This document shows positions 1 through 8,213 of a stretch of DNA of 64,000 bases, piece after piece (position 1 is the stretch's first letter; each line of letters starts with the position of its first letter). Under the pieces are notes generated by a model. It ran no database searches and was not told the origin of the DNA. It saw nothing but the letters and a program-made list of their open reading frames with translations. A program made the translations under genes and the position numbers. Source of the stretch: Chryseobacterium camelliae (lineage in GTDB: Bacteria > Bacteroidota > Bacteroidia > Flavobacteriales > Weeksellaceae); NCBI RefSeq assembly GCF_027920545.1, contig NZ_CP115859.1:3334001-3398000 (forward strand), given 5' to 3'.

Positions 1-1
1 G

Positions 2-1804
2 CATCTGGATGTTTGCCGTCATTTCTTCACGATTGCAGAAGTAAAGCAGTATATCGATTATCTGGTCATGTATAAGCTGAATACTTTTCACTGGCATTTA
101 ACAGACGATCAGGGTTGGAGAATTGAAATTAAAAAATACCCGAAACTGACGCAAATTGGTTCAAAACGAAAAGAATCGATGATAGGAGCTTATGTGGACA
201 ATACATTCGATGGAAAACCTTACGGGCCTTATTTTTATACACAGGATCAGATTAAAGAGGTCGTGAAATATGCTCAGGAAAGACATATCACAGTGGTTCC
301 GGAAATTGAAATGCCGGGTCATGCATTAGCTGCCTTAACTGCTTATCCGGAGCTGGCATGTACAAAAGGTCCTTTTGAGCCGGCAACAAAATGGGGTGTT
401 TTTGATGATGTTTTTTGCCCGAAAGATGAAACTTTTAAATTTTTAGAAAATGTTTTAAGCGAGGTGATGGCACTTTTTCCTTCGGAATACATTCATATCG
501 GAGGTGACGAGTGTCCGAAAACGAGATGGAAAGAATGTGCTCATTGTCAGGAATTGATTAAGAAAAATAATTTAAAGGACGAACATGGTTTACAGAGCTA
601 TTTCATCCAGAGAATTGAAAAATACGTTAATTCCAAAGGCCGAAAAATTATAGGATGGGACGAGATTTTAGAAGGCGGATTAGCACCTAATGCAGCCGTA
701 ATGAGCTGGACAGGTATAAATGGCGGAATTGAAGCCGCAAAATCAGGTCATTTTGCCGTAATGACACCGGGTTCTTATTGTTATTTCGATCATTATCAGG
801 GAGATCCCGCTACGGAGCCGAATGCTTTCGGAGGGTTTACGCCATTGGATAAAGTGTATTCTTATGATCCGATTCCTGCCGAATTGAATGCAGATCAGGC
901 AAAATTTATAAAAGGCGTTCAGGCGAATTTATGGACAGAATATATTTTAGATTTTAAACAGGTTCAGTATATGATCTTCCCAAGACTGTTTGCGCTTTCA
1001 GAAGTAGGTTGGGGAACATCGGACCCTAAAAATTATAAGGAATTTGAAGGAAGAGTGATCAATCAGTTCAAAGTTTTGGATAAAATGGGAGTGAACTATG
1101 CTAAAAGTATTTACAATATTTCCGGAAAAGTGACAACAGCAGCTCATGGTATTTCTTACGAGCTTTCGACCTCACAAAATCCGAACGGAATCCGATATAC
1201 ATTGGACGGAACAGAACCAACAACGAATTCTCAAACGTATAAAAATACAATTCCGGTTTCAAAGTCATCAACGATAAAATCTGCTTATTTTGAAAACGGA
1301 CAATTAAAAAGTGCGGTTTCTTCACAGGCTTTTACCGTTTCAAAAACAACGGGTAAAAAGATCACACTGGTGCAACAGCCAAACGAGAATTATTCTTTTG
1401 GAGGAGCTTTTACTTTGATTGACGGAATTATCGGAAATCAAAGACAGTTGGGGAAAACCTGGTTGGGATTCCAAGGGAAAGATGTAGTGGCAACCATTGA
1501 TTTTGGACAAAAAACCCAGTTCTCGGAAGTGTATTTTAATACATTAGACAATAAAGGGAGCTGGATTCATTTTGCAAAATCTGCCCAGATTTTTATTTCT
1601 GACGATGGAACGAATTTTAAAATGATTAAAGAAATAGGAAAAGATGAAATCCTGGATGCAAAAGGAAAAATCAAACTGAATGTAGGAAATCAAAATTCAA
1701 AATACATTAAAGTTAAAATCGAAAATGCGGGTATTATTCCTGCAGGAAATCCGGGAGCCGATTCAAAAGCTTGGCTTTTTGTAGATGAAATTGGTGTAAA
1801 TTAG
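2..1804 (+). CDS. Beta-N-acetylhexosaminidase, GH20 (5' end outside window)
   Basis: Exo-acting family 20 glycosidase that removes terminal GlcNAc/GalNAc. The reading frame is open from base 2, and the first residues (HLDVCRHFF) match the conserved start of the GH20 barrel, so the signal peptide and N-terminal domain lie upstream of the window. Counting from the Met at base 68, the motif HIGGDECPK places the catalytic Asp-Glu pair at residues 147-148; HWHLTDDQGWR is the conserved loop before it. About residues 355-420 resemble the chitobiase/hexosaminidase C-terminal domain (YTLDGTEPT). The last 130 or so residues look like a discoidin-type carbohydrate-binding domain. The next gene follows after 19 bases. 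With the glycosylasparaginase and beta-mannosidase downstream it suggests N-glycan breakdown. Confidence 0.93.
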   Translation, partial: HLDVCRHFFTIAEVKQYIDYLVMYKLNTFHWHLTDDQGWRIEIKKYPKLTQIGSKRKESMIGAYVDNTFDGKPYGPYFYTQDQIKEVVKYAQERHITVVPEIEMPGHALAALTAYPELACTKGPFEPATKWGVFDDVFCPKDETFKFLENVLSEVMALFPSEYIHIGGDECPKTRWKECAHCQELIKKNNLKDEHGLQSYFIQRIEKYVNSKGRKIIGWDEILEGGLAPNAAVMSWTGINGGIEAAKSGHFAVMTPGSYCYFDHYQGDPATEPNAFGGFTPLDKVYSYDPIPAELNADQAKFIKGVQANLWTEYILDFKQVQYMIFPRLFALSEVGWGTSDPKNYKEFEGRVINQFKVLDKMGVNYAKSIYNISGKVTTAAHGISYELSTSQNPNGIRYTLDGTEPTTNSQTYKNTIPVSKSSTIKSAYFENGQLKSAVSSQAFTVSKTTGKKITLVQQPNENYSFGGAFTLIDGIIGNQRQLGKTWLGFQGKDVVATIDFGQKTQFSEVYFNTLDNKGSWIHFAKSAQIFISDDGTNFKMIKEIGKDEILDAKGKIKLNVGNQNSKYIKVKIENAGIIPAGNPGADSKAWLFVDEIGVN

Positions 1805-1823
1805 TCTGGAATTTAATAGAATT

Positions 1824-2450
1824 ATGGAAAACACGGTTTTATCTTCAGAATTTAATTCATCTCCCGAACTGGTTGAAAAACTCTATCAATTCGGAATTAC
1901 CAAAAAGTATAATGAAGGGGATATTGTTTTAAACGAAAATTCATCCATCCGTTCCATTCCTATTGTGATGAAAGGAATGATGAAGGTTATCCGTACCGAA
2001 GAAGATGGGCGTGAAATTCTGTTGTACTACATCGAAGCCGGGGAAAGCTGTATCATGTCTTTTCTGGGAGGAATGCACAATGAGAAAAGTATTGTAAAGG
2101 CAGAAGTGGAAGAAGAAACGGAAATCCTGTTTTTACCGGTAGATAAGGTTTCACTTTTCATTAAAGAATATCCGGAATGGCTGGATTATATTTTCCGTCT
2201 TTATCACAAGCGTTTTGAAGAATTATTGGATATCATTAATGCCATTGCATTTAAAAAAGTTGATGAAAGACTGCTCAATTTACTTCAAAAAAAATCAGAA
2301 TTGTCAAATGCTGATACGATCATTATTACTCATGAACAATTGGCCAATGAACTGGGAACAGCCAGAGTGGTGGTTTCAAGATTGCTGAAGCAACTGGAAG
2401 AAGATGGAAAATTGAAACTGGGCAGAAACAAAATTCAACTTTTATTATAA
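1824..2450 (+). CDS. Crp/Fnr-family transcriptional regulator
   Basis: A 208-residue regulator with a cyclic-nucleotide-binding-type jelly roll (about residues 20-120) and a C-terminal Crp-type winged helix; the recognition region reads TARVVVSRLLKQLEEDGKL. No Cys cluster of the Fnr iron-sulfur type is visible, so the effector is unknown. It lies directly upstream of the TSUP exporter, the CstB-like enzyme and the YeeE pair, and two copies of an 18-bp element occur before the first two of these. This makes it the obvious candidate activator of the sulfur genes (inference). In Staphylococcus the comparable genes are controlled by the unrelated thiol repressor CstR, so this would be a different regulatory solution. 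Confidence 0.9.
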   Translation: MENTVLSSEFNSSPELVEKLYQFGITKKYNEGDIVLNENSSIRSIPIVMKGMMKVIRTEEDGREILLYYIEAGESCIMSFLGGMHNEKSIVKAEVEEETEILFLPVDKVSLFIKEYPEWLDYIFRLYHKRFEELLDIINAIAFKKVDERLLNLLQKKSELSNADTIIITHEQLANELGTARVVVSRLLKQLEEDGKLKLGRNKIQLLL

Positions 2451-2451
2451 G

Positions 2452-2499
2452 TTATGTAACAAAAGTAGCGGTACATCGATATTGGAATTTCCATTTTTG
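2452..2499 (+). promoter_or_regulatory. Candidate Crp-type operator plus -7 box before TSUP gene
   Basis: Bases 2452-2469 read TTATGTAACAAAAGTAGC and recur exactly at 3320-3337. The core GTAAC-N4-GTAGC is an imperfect inverted repeat of Crp-family size. A -7-like box CATTTTTG (2492-2499; consensus TAnnTTTG) starts exactly 40 bases after the repeat begins, and no TTG -33 element stands at the usual spacing. This fits an activator-dependent promoter. Operator identity is inference. Confidence 0.6.
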
Positions 2500-2522
2500 C
2501 TTTCAAATTGAAGGAAGTAAAA

Positions 2523-3314
2523 ATGGAAATTTTTGGTTATATCGCAGCTGTTTTGATTGGTGTTTCTTTAGGATTGATCGGAGGAGGAGGAAGTATTCTT
2601 ACCGTTCCTGTCCTGGTGTATCTTTTTGGAATCAATGCATCAGTGGCTACAGAATATTCGCTTTTTATTGTAGGAATAAGCAGTGTTGCAGGCTCATTGT
2701 CTTATGTCAAAAAAAGACTAGTGAATTTTAAAATCGCCGTTATTTTTGGAATTCCGTCTGTGATTTCCATATTTCTTACCAGAAACTATCTTTTACCGTT
2801 GATTCCCGAAGATATTGTTCAGATTAATCATTTCGTTCTTACTAAAGGTATTTTCCTGTTATTGGTATTTGCCGGTTTAATGATTCTGGCTTCCTATAAA
2901 ATGATCCGGAAAAATGTGGAATCATCAACGGAAAATCAATCGGACAAAAATCATACTTTTTTGGCTGCAGGAGAAGGTTCTGTTGTCGGAATGCTTACCG
3001 GATTAGTAGGTGCAGGTGGAGGATTTATGATTATTCCGGCTTTGGTCAGCCTTCTGAACACGCCGATGAAAGTAGCGGTAGGAACCTCTCTGGTTATTAT
3101 TTCCTTAAATTCTCTGATCGGATTTTTTTCATCGATGAGCCCTGCCGATATTGATTGGAGTTTATTGTCTTCTATATCAGCAATTGCCGTTCTGGGAATT
3201 ATAATCGGTTCGCATTTATCAAAAAAAATGGATGGCAAAAAACTAAAACCTGCGTTCGGATGGTTTATTCTGATCATGGGAGTTTATATCATTATCAAGG
3301 AAATTTTTATCTAA
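2523..3314 (+). CDS. Sulfite exporter TauE/SafE (TSUP) family permease
   Basis: A polytopic membrane protein of 263 residues with two homologous halves, each containing a glycine-rich loop (GLIGGGGSI near the N-terminus and GLVGAGGGF near residue 165), typical of TSUP/TauE/SafE anion exporters. Family members export sulfite, sulfonates or other small sulfur compounds. The ATG at 2523 is chosen over an in-frame TTG at 2508 because the AAGGAAG sequence sits just ahead of it and the first membrane segment begins right after. It lies between the Crp/Fnr gene and the CstB-like gene, so removal of sulfite or thiosulfate formed from persulfides is a reasonable guess, not proven. Confidence 0.88.
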   Translation: MEIFGYIAAVLIGVSLGLIGGGGSILTVPVLVYLFGINASVATEYSLFIVGISSVAGSLSYVKKRLVNFKIAVIFGIPSVISIFLTRNYLLPLIPEDIVQINHFVLTKGIFLLLVFAGLMILASYKMIRKNVESSTENQSDKNHTFLAAGEGSVVGMLTGLVGAGGGFMIIPALVSLLNTPMKVAVGTSLVIISLNSLIGFFSSMSPADIDWSLLSSISAIAVLGIIIGSHLSKKMDGKKLKPAFGWFILIMGVYIIIKEIFI

Positions 3315-3319
3315 AACCC

Positions 3320-3367
3320 TTATGTAACAAAAGTAGCTGTAGGAGAAATACTAAAAAGAGAAATTTG
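3320..3367 (+). promoter_or_regulatory. Second copy of 18-bp operator-like element plus -7 box
   Basis: Bases 3320-3337 repeat TTATGTAACAAAAGTAGC exactly. A -7-like box GAAATTTG (3360-3367) begins 40 bases after the start of the repeat, the same spacing as at 2452/2492. No TTG is at -33. The core would be centred roughly 41 bases upstream of the predicted transcription start, where class II Crp-type activators bind. The promoter would serve the CstB-like gene and the two YeeE genes. Confidence 0.6.
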
Positions 3368-3386
3368 TACCATAAAATTTATTAAT

Positions 3387-4802
3387 ATGAAAATAGAACA
3401 GATTTATACAGGATGCTTGGCTCAGGGAGCGTATTATATTATTTCTGACGGTGAAGCAGTGATTATTGATCCTTTAAGAGAAGTGCAACCTTATCTTGAC
3501 CGTTTGAATAAGGATCAGGCTACCCTTAAATATATTTTTGAAACCCATTTTCATGCTGACTTTGTAAGCGGTCACGTCGATCTAAGTAAAAAAACGGGTG
3601 CTCCAATTGTGTATGGACCTACTGCCGCCCCTGAATTTGAAGCAATCATAGCCGAAGATAACCAGGTTTTTGAAATTGGAAAAATTAAAATAAAAGTGCT
3701 TCATACACCGGGACATACGCTTGAGAGCTCTTCCTTTTTATTAATTGATGAAAATGGTAAGGAGAAAGCATTATTCAGTGGTGATACTTTGTTTTTAGGA
3801 GATGTAGGACGTCCTGATTTGGCCCAGAAAGCAGCACATATGACTCAGGAAGAACTGGCAGGGCTTCTTTATGACAGTTTGTATCAAAAAATTATGCCTT
3901 TGGATGATGATATTGTCGTGTACCCGGCTCACGGTGCAGGCTCAGCTTGCGGTAAAAATATGCAGAAAGAGACGGTAGATTCATTGGAGAACCAAAAGAA
4001 GACGAACTATGCATTAAATCAGGAAAACAAAGAAAACTTTATCAAAGCTGTAACAGACGGTCTTCTTCCGCCTCCTGCCTATTTTGGAATGAATGTAGCG
4101 ATGAATAAAAAAGGATATGAGAGTTTTGATGAAGTGTTGTCAAAAAGTTTACAAGCTTTATCTCCTGAAGAATTTGAAAGAAATGCTGAGCTTTCAGGTG
4201 CTCTGATTCTTGATGTAAGAAGCAATAATGAATTTGTAAAAGGTTTTGTTCCGCAATCCGTAAACATAGGACTGGACGGAGATTTCGCACCCTGGGTCGG
4301 AGCTTTGATTACCGATGTGAAGCAGCCGCTTCTATTGGTAACTCATGAAAATGAAGAGGAAGAAGCAATTACCAGACTCAGTAGAGTCGGTTTTGATAAC
4401 GTTTTAGGATTTTTGAAAGGAGGTTTTGAAGCCTGGAAAGCCGGCGGAAAAGAAATAGATACAGTTCATCGTATTTCAGAAAAACAGTTTGAGGATCACT
4501 ATCATAATGAAACGATAAAAATTATAGATGTAAGAAAAGAAAGTGAATACAATGCAGAACATATAGCCGAAGCCTATAATAAACCTTTGAGTTATATCAA
4601 TGAATGGATCGCCCAGATTGATCCGAAAGAACATTTTTACCTTCATTGTGCAGGCGGCTACAGAAGCATGATGGCAGCAAGTATTCTTCAGGCAAGAGGA
4701 TACAGAAACTTTACGGAAATTGAAGGAGGATTCAATGCCATTGCAAAAATAAGCGTGTCTAAAAGTAATTTTGTCTGTCAAAGTAAAATTTTAAATAAAT
4801 AA
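3387..4802 (+). CDS. CstB-like persulfide dioxygenase/rhodanese fusion
   Basis: 471 residues with three parts. Residues 1-240 are a metallo-beta-lactamase fold of the persulfide dioxygenase/ETHE1 type: metal site HFHADFVSGH (H54, H56, D58, H63) and FSGDTLFLGDVGRPDL. Residues about 260-355 are a rhodanese-like domain lacking the catalytic Cys loop (it reads LLVTHENEEEE). Residues about 365-465 are an intact rhodanese with Cys421 in the loop CAGGYRS. This is the domain order of Staphylococcus CstB, which oxidises low-molecular-weight persulfides and handles thiosulfate. Context (TSUP exporter, two YeeE/YedE genes 7 and 10 bases apart, Crp-type regulator) supports a role in sulfane-sulfur metabolism. 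The exact substrate here is inferred. Confidence 0.85.
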   Translation: MKIEQIYTGCLAQGAYYIISDGEAVIIDPLREVQPYLDRLNKDQATLKYIFETHFHADFVSGHVDLSKKTGAPIVYGPTAAPEFEAIIAEDNQVFEIGKIKIKVLHTPGHTLESSSFLLIDENGKEKALFSGDTLFLGDVGRPDLAQKAAHMTQEELAGLLYDSLYQKIMPLDDDIVVYPAHGAGSACGKNMQKETVDSLENQKKTNYALNQENKENFIKAVTDGLLPPPAYFGMNVAMNKKGYESFDEVLSKSLQALSPEEFERNAELSGALILDVRSNNEFVKGFVPQSVNIGLDGDFAPWVGALITDVKQPLLLVTHENEEEEAITRLSRVGFDNVLGFLKGGFEAWKAGGKEIDTVHRISEKQFEDHYHNETIKIIDVRKESEYNAEHIAEAYNKPLSYINEWIAQIDPKEHFYLHCAGGYRSMMAASILQARGYRNFTEIEGGFNAIAKISVSKSNFVCQSKILNK

Positions 4803-4809
4803 AAAAATA

Positions 4810-5373
4810 ATGTTAGAAATTATAAAAGAGCCGTGGCCTTGGTATGTTGCAGGTCCGTTAATAGGCCTTACCGTTCCTGTTTTACTGATTTTAGGGAATA
4901 AAACTTTCGGAATCAGCTCGTCATTACGGCATATTTGTGCAGCGTGTATTCCTGCCAATATTAATTTTTTTAAATACGACTGGAAAAAAGAAATCTGGAA
5001 TCTGTTTTTTGTCTTGGGAATTTTCTTTGGAGGACTGATTGCCGCTCAATTTTTGATAAATCCGGGCGAAATTATAGTCAACCCCAACCTTAAAGCCGAA
5101 TTGGCAACGTACGGAATTACAGATTACAGCAATCTCGTGCCTGTTCAATTAATGAATTTCGAAAACCTATTAACATTTAAAGGTTTTACAACCATGATTG
5201 TAGGTGGTTTCTTGGTGGGTTTTGGAACCCGTTATGCAGGTGGCTGTACAAGCGGACATGCGATTATGGGACTTTCCAATTTGCAGTGGCCCTCTTTAGT
5301 GGCAACGATTTGTTTTATGATCGGCGGTTTTTTGATGGCGAATGTCATTTTGCCGATAATTCTTTCTCTTTAA
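4810..5373 (+). CDS. YeeE/YedE-family transporter, first half
   Basis: 187 residues with about four to five membrane segments and the motif RYAGGCTSGHAIMG, containing the conserved Cys of YeeE/YedE proteins. TsuA-type YeeE imports thiosulfate in other bacteria through membrane Cys residues. The protein is half the usual length and is followed 10 bases later by a second small YeeE-type gene, so the two probably form one split transporter. It begins 7 bases after the CstB-like gene, so the two are co-transcribed and likely share a sulfur substrate. Direction of transport cannot be told from sequence. Confidence 0.87.
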   Translation: MLEIIKEPWPWYVAGPLIGLTVPVLLILGNKTFGISSSLRHICAACIPANINFFKYDWKKEIWNLFFVLGIFFGGLIAAQFLINPGEIIVNPNLKAELATYGITDYSNLVPVQLMNFENLLTFKGFTTMIVGGFLVGFGTRYAGGCTSGHAIMGLSNLQWPSLVATICFMIGGFLMANVILPIILSL

Positions 5374-5383
5374 AAAATAAATA

Positions 5384-5848
5384 ATGAAAAATAACAATAT
5401 AGTTTGTGATAATAAAAGTTCTTCTCAACAAAGCTGGTTCTACAACCTAAGATATCTTTTCGTAGGAGTTTTATTTGGGATTGTTTTCGTAAAAGCTGAA
5501 ATTATAAGTTGGTTCAGAATTCAGGAAATGTTTCGTTTACAGTCATTTCATATGTATGGAGTGATAGGAACAGCGGTAATCACAGGAATGATCTCCGTTT
5601 GGCTGATTAAGAAATTTAAGATAAAAACACTTGACGGAGAGCCCATTGCAATAGCACCGAAGAAGTTCAATAAAGGGCAGATTTATGGTGGTTTGATCTT
5701 CGGATTCGGTTGGGCAATTACGGGAGCCTGTCCGGGACCGCTTTTCGCTCAGATAGGAACCGGAGCTTTAGCGGTAACCATAACCTTACTGAGTGCCATA
5801 CTCGGAACATGGGTTTACGGCTATTTCAGAGATAAACTCCCTCATTAA
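5384..5848 (+). CDS. YeeE/YedE-family transporter, second half (DUF6691 type)
   Basis: 154 residues and four predicted membrane segments, with the signature GWAITGACPGPLFAQIG containing a conserved Cys. This is the partner type regularly found next to the CTSGH-type half. It is the last gene of the cluster: a terminator-like hairpin follows at 5865. The N-terminus (about 17 residues) is hydrophilic and Ser/Asn-rich. Likely moves thiosulfate or another sulfane-sulfur species together with the preceding gene product (inference from family and context). Confidence 0.85.
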   Translation: MKNNNIVCDNKSSSQQSWFYNLRYLFVGVLFGIVFVKAEIISWFRIQEMFRLQSFHMYGVIGTAVITGMISVWLIKKFKIKTLDGEPIAIAPKKFNKGQIYGGLIFGFGWAITGACPGPLFAQIGTGALAVTITLLSAILGTWVYGYFRDKLPH

Positions 5849-5864
5849 TATTTTAAATAAAATG

Positions 5865-5902
5865 ACAAAAGAGGCTGCAGAAAACAATCTGCTGTCTTTT
5901 TT
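5865..5902 (+). terminator. Imperfect terminator after sulfur cluster
   Basis: A GC-containing stem (GGCTGCAGA pairing imperfectly with TCTGCTGTC) is followed by CTTTTTTG. The position, 17 bases after the last YeeE gene and before the next gene, fits an intrinsic terminator. The stem is not perfect. Confidence 0.55.
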
Positions 5903-5952
5903 GTTTTTATGCTAGCGCGAAAATTGCTAATTTGGAAGCCAAATAATTCAAT

Positions 5953-6945
5953 ATGCAAAGTAGAAGAAAGTTTATAAAAAAATCAGCAGTGGCTTCTCTG
6001 GCTTTTGCGATGAATCCACTGGATCTGATTGCCAAAGAAATTCCTGAAAATAATAAAACGATAAACAAACCCATCGTCCTTTCCACCTGGAATTTCGGAT
6101 TAAAAGCGAACGAAGAAGCCTGGACGATTTTAGGGAAAGGAGGTCGTGCTTTAGATGCTGTTGAAAAAGGAGTTCGTTTGGTTGAAAATGATCCGACGGA
6201 AAGGAGTGTTGGTTACGGTGGACGTCCGGATAGAGACGGAAGAGTGACTTTAGATGCTTGTATAATGGATGAAAACTATAATATCGGTTCAGTCGCTTGT
6301 TTAGAAAATATTAAAAATCCGATTTCGGTGGCAAGAGCGGTCATGGAAAAAACACCTCATGTAATGTTGGTAGGAGACGGTGCTTTGCAATTTGCCGTTT
6401 CTCAAGGATTTAAAAAAGAAAATATTCTTACTCCCGAATCCGAAAAAGAATGGAAAGAATGGTTAAAAGACAGCAAATACCAACCGATTGTAAATATTGA
6501 AAACCACGATACCATCGGAATGATTGCATTGGATGTCAATGGAAACTTTTCAGGAGCTTGTACAACCAGTGGAATGGCGTTCAAAATGCATGGAAGAGTA
6601 GGAGATTCCCCGATTATCGGAGCAGGATTATTTGTTGATAATGAAGTGGGAGCTGCAACGGCGACAGGTCATGGTGAAGAAGTGATCAGAACGGTTGGGA
6701 CGCATTTGGTGGTGGAACTGATGAGACAAGGCAGAAATCCGCAGCAGGCTTGTAAAGAAGCCGTTGAAAGAATTGTGAGAATTACGAAAAGAAGAAATAA
6801 AAACCTAAAAGATATTCAGGTTGGTTTTATTGCGATTAATAAAAAAGGCGAATATGGTTCGTACTGTATTCAAGATGGATTTAATTTCGCAGTGTACGAC
6901 CAAAAAGGAAACCGTTTGGAAAAACCTGAATTTGCTTTAAAATAA
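5953..6945 (+). CDS. Glycosylasparaginase (N4-(beta-N-acetylglucosaminyl)-L-asparaginase)
   Basis: Cleaves the GlcNAc-Asn bond left after deglycosylation of N-linked glycoproteins. 330 residues, as in the secreted Elizabethkingia/Flavobacterium enzyme. The N-terminus MQSRRKFIKKSAVASLAFA resembles a Tat-type signal (twin Arg then a hydrophobic stretch). It is an Ntn hydrolase: the autoproteolysis site is in NHDTIGM, where Thr187 would become the new N-terminal nucleophile. Downstream motifs GRVGDSPIIGAGLF and GAATATGHGEE complete the active site. Glycosidases of the same pathway lie on both sides (GH20 at 2, beta-mannosidase at 8213). CutC follows 23 bases later. Confidence 0.93.
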   Translation: MQSRRKFIKKSAVASLAFAMNPLDLIAKEIPENNKTINKPIVLSTWNFGLKANEEAWTILGKGGRALDAVEKGVRLVENDPTERSVGYGGRPDRDGRVTLDACIMDENYNIGSVACLENIKNPISVARAVMEKTPHVMLVGDGALQFAVSQGFKKENILTPESEKEWKEWLKDSKYQPIVNIENHDTIGMIALDVNGNFSGACTTSGMAFKMHGRVGDSPIIGAGLFVDNEVGAATATGHGEEVIRTVGTHLVVELMRQGRNPQQACKEAVERIVRITKRRNKNLKDIQVGFIAINKKGEYGSYCIQDGFNFAVYDQKGNRLEKPEFALK

Positions 6946-6968
6946 ACTTTGAATCTTAAACCCATAAA

Positions 6969-7631
6969 ATGTCAAAAATAGAAATAGCATGTTTCAATCC
7001 CGAATCGGCAATGATTGCTTTTGAAAACGGAGCAGACAGGATAGAATTATGTGACGGATTAAGTGAAGGAGGAACGACTCCCAACTTTGAAACGGCCAAA
7101 CAACTGAGAGAAAAAATCAATATTCCGATTTTTGTAATGATTCGTCCTCGGGGCGGCGATTTTACTTATTCCGATGAAGAATTTAAGCAAATGAAATCTG
7201 AATTACTTCAACTGAAAACGTTACATGTTGATGGTTTCGTTTTCGGAATTTTAGATGAAAATGATGAGGTGAATGTGGAACAAAACAAAGAATTGGTTGA
7301 ACTGGCAAAACCTTATCAGTGTACATTTCACAGGGCTTTTGACAGAGTGAAAGATTTAGAAAATTCTTTGGAAAAAGTAATAGAGTGTGGTTTTAAAACC
7401 ATTCTTACTTCAGGCCAGAAACCTAATGTGTCGGAAGGAAAGGAAAACCTGAAAAAACTGGTTGAATTGTCCAACGAAAGAATCGAAATTCTTGTAGGTG
7501 GTGGACTTCGTTCTACCAATATTGGAGAACTTCGGGAATATACGAAAGCCGGGTATTTTCATTCTTCTGCGATTACCGATGGTGGTGCTTTTGCTAATAG
7601 AGATGAGGTAATTGCTTTGAAGAATAAATAG
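6969..7631 (+). CDS. cutC: CutC family protein
   Basis: 220 residues forming a TIM barrel of the CutC family; recognisable blocks are the start (IEIACFNPESAMIAFENGADRIE, written here as ACFNPESA and GADRIELC), IFVMIRPRGGDF and ILTSGQ. The family is named for copper homeostasis, but its enzymatic role is unsettled. The length is slightly shorter than the E. coli protein. It follows the glycosylasparaginase by 23 bases on the same strand and is probably in the same transcript. No metal-binding motif beyond scattered Cys and His is visible. Confidence 0.92.
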   Translation: MSKIEIACFNPESAMIAFENGADRIELCDGLSEGGTTPNFETAKQLREKINIPIFVMIRPRGGDFTYSDEEFKQMKSELLQLKTLHVDGFVFGILDENDEVNVEQNKELVELAKPYQCTFHRAFDRVKDLENSLEKVIECGFKTILTSGQKPNVSEGKENLKKLVELSNERIEILVGGGLRSTNIGELREYTKAGYFHSSAITDGGAFANRDEVIALKNK

Positions 7632-7642
7632 TATGTAAAGTC

Positions 7643-7817
7643 TTTAAACGCAAAGATTTTATTTTTTAACTTCATATTTTAAGGAAGCAAAGAATTGCGA
7701 CAAAGTCGCTGATTAAGCTTTGTGGTTAAAACGTATGCTTAATAAAATCAATTTTTAATTGATTAATCTTCGCTCCCTTAAAGATAATTAACATTAAAAT
7801 AAATCTTTGCGTTTAAA
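7643..7817. repeat. Long nested palindrome upstream of GxxExxY gene
   Basis: The outer arms TTTAAACGCAAAGATTT (7643-7659) and AAATCTTTGCGTTTAAA (7801-7817) are exact reverse complements of 17 bases. Inside them, imperfect pairing continues (TTAAGGAAGC near 7679 against GCTCCCTTAA near 7772), with two local perfect hairpins: GCGAC-AAA-GTCGC (7697-7709) and AATCAAT-N5-ATTGATT (7746-7764). No coding potential is seen. It could fold as one large cruciform or RNA structure. Confidence 0.85.
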
Positions 7818-7835
7818 TATATAAAATACACACAG

Positions 7836-8213
7836 ATGACAGAAAATGAATTATCCTATCAAATAATAGGAGCGGCTTTGGAAGTACACAGAAATTTAGG
7901 AGCGGGTTTATTAGAAAGTACTTACGAATCAGCTTTAAGCTATGAATTAAAAAAATTAGGATTCAATGTAAAGCAGCAAATTTATCTACCTTTACAATAC
8001 AAGGAAATTAATATTGAAAACGCATATAAGATAGACTTGCTTGTTGAAGATAAAGTTATCATTGAAATAAAATCTGTGATAGAAATGCATTCCGTTTTTA
8101 GCGCTCAACTATTAACTTATCTAAAGTTGACCAACCTGAAATTAGGACTTCTCATTAATTTTAATACCCAACTTATTAAAGACGGAATTCATCGAATTGT
8201 AAACAAATTATAA
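7836..8213 (+). CDS. GxxExxY family protein
   Basis: 125 residues with the family signature in GAGLLESTYESAL and a PD-(D/E)xK-like core: an acidic KIDLLVEDKVIIEIKS block (Asp, Glu-x-Lys). The family (PDDEXK-like nuclease fold) has no established function. The start lies 18 bases after the long palindrome 7643-7817. Its stop codon overlaps the ATG of the beta-mannosidase by one base (TAATG), so the two may be translationally coupled, which is an odd pairing for a glycoside hydrolase. The gene and its palindrome look like a small acquired unit inserted between cutC and the mannosidase. Confidence 0.85.
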   Translation: MTENELSYQIIGAALEVHRNLGAGLLESTYESALSYELKKLGFNVKQQIYLPLQYKEINIENAYKIDLLVEDKVIIEIKSVIEMHSVFSAQLLTYLKLTNLKLGLLINFNTQLIKDGIHRIVNKL

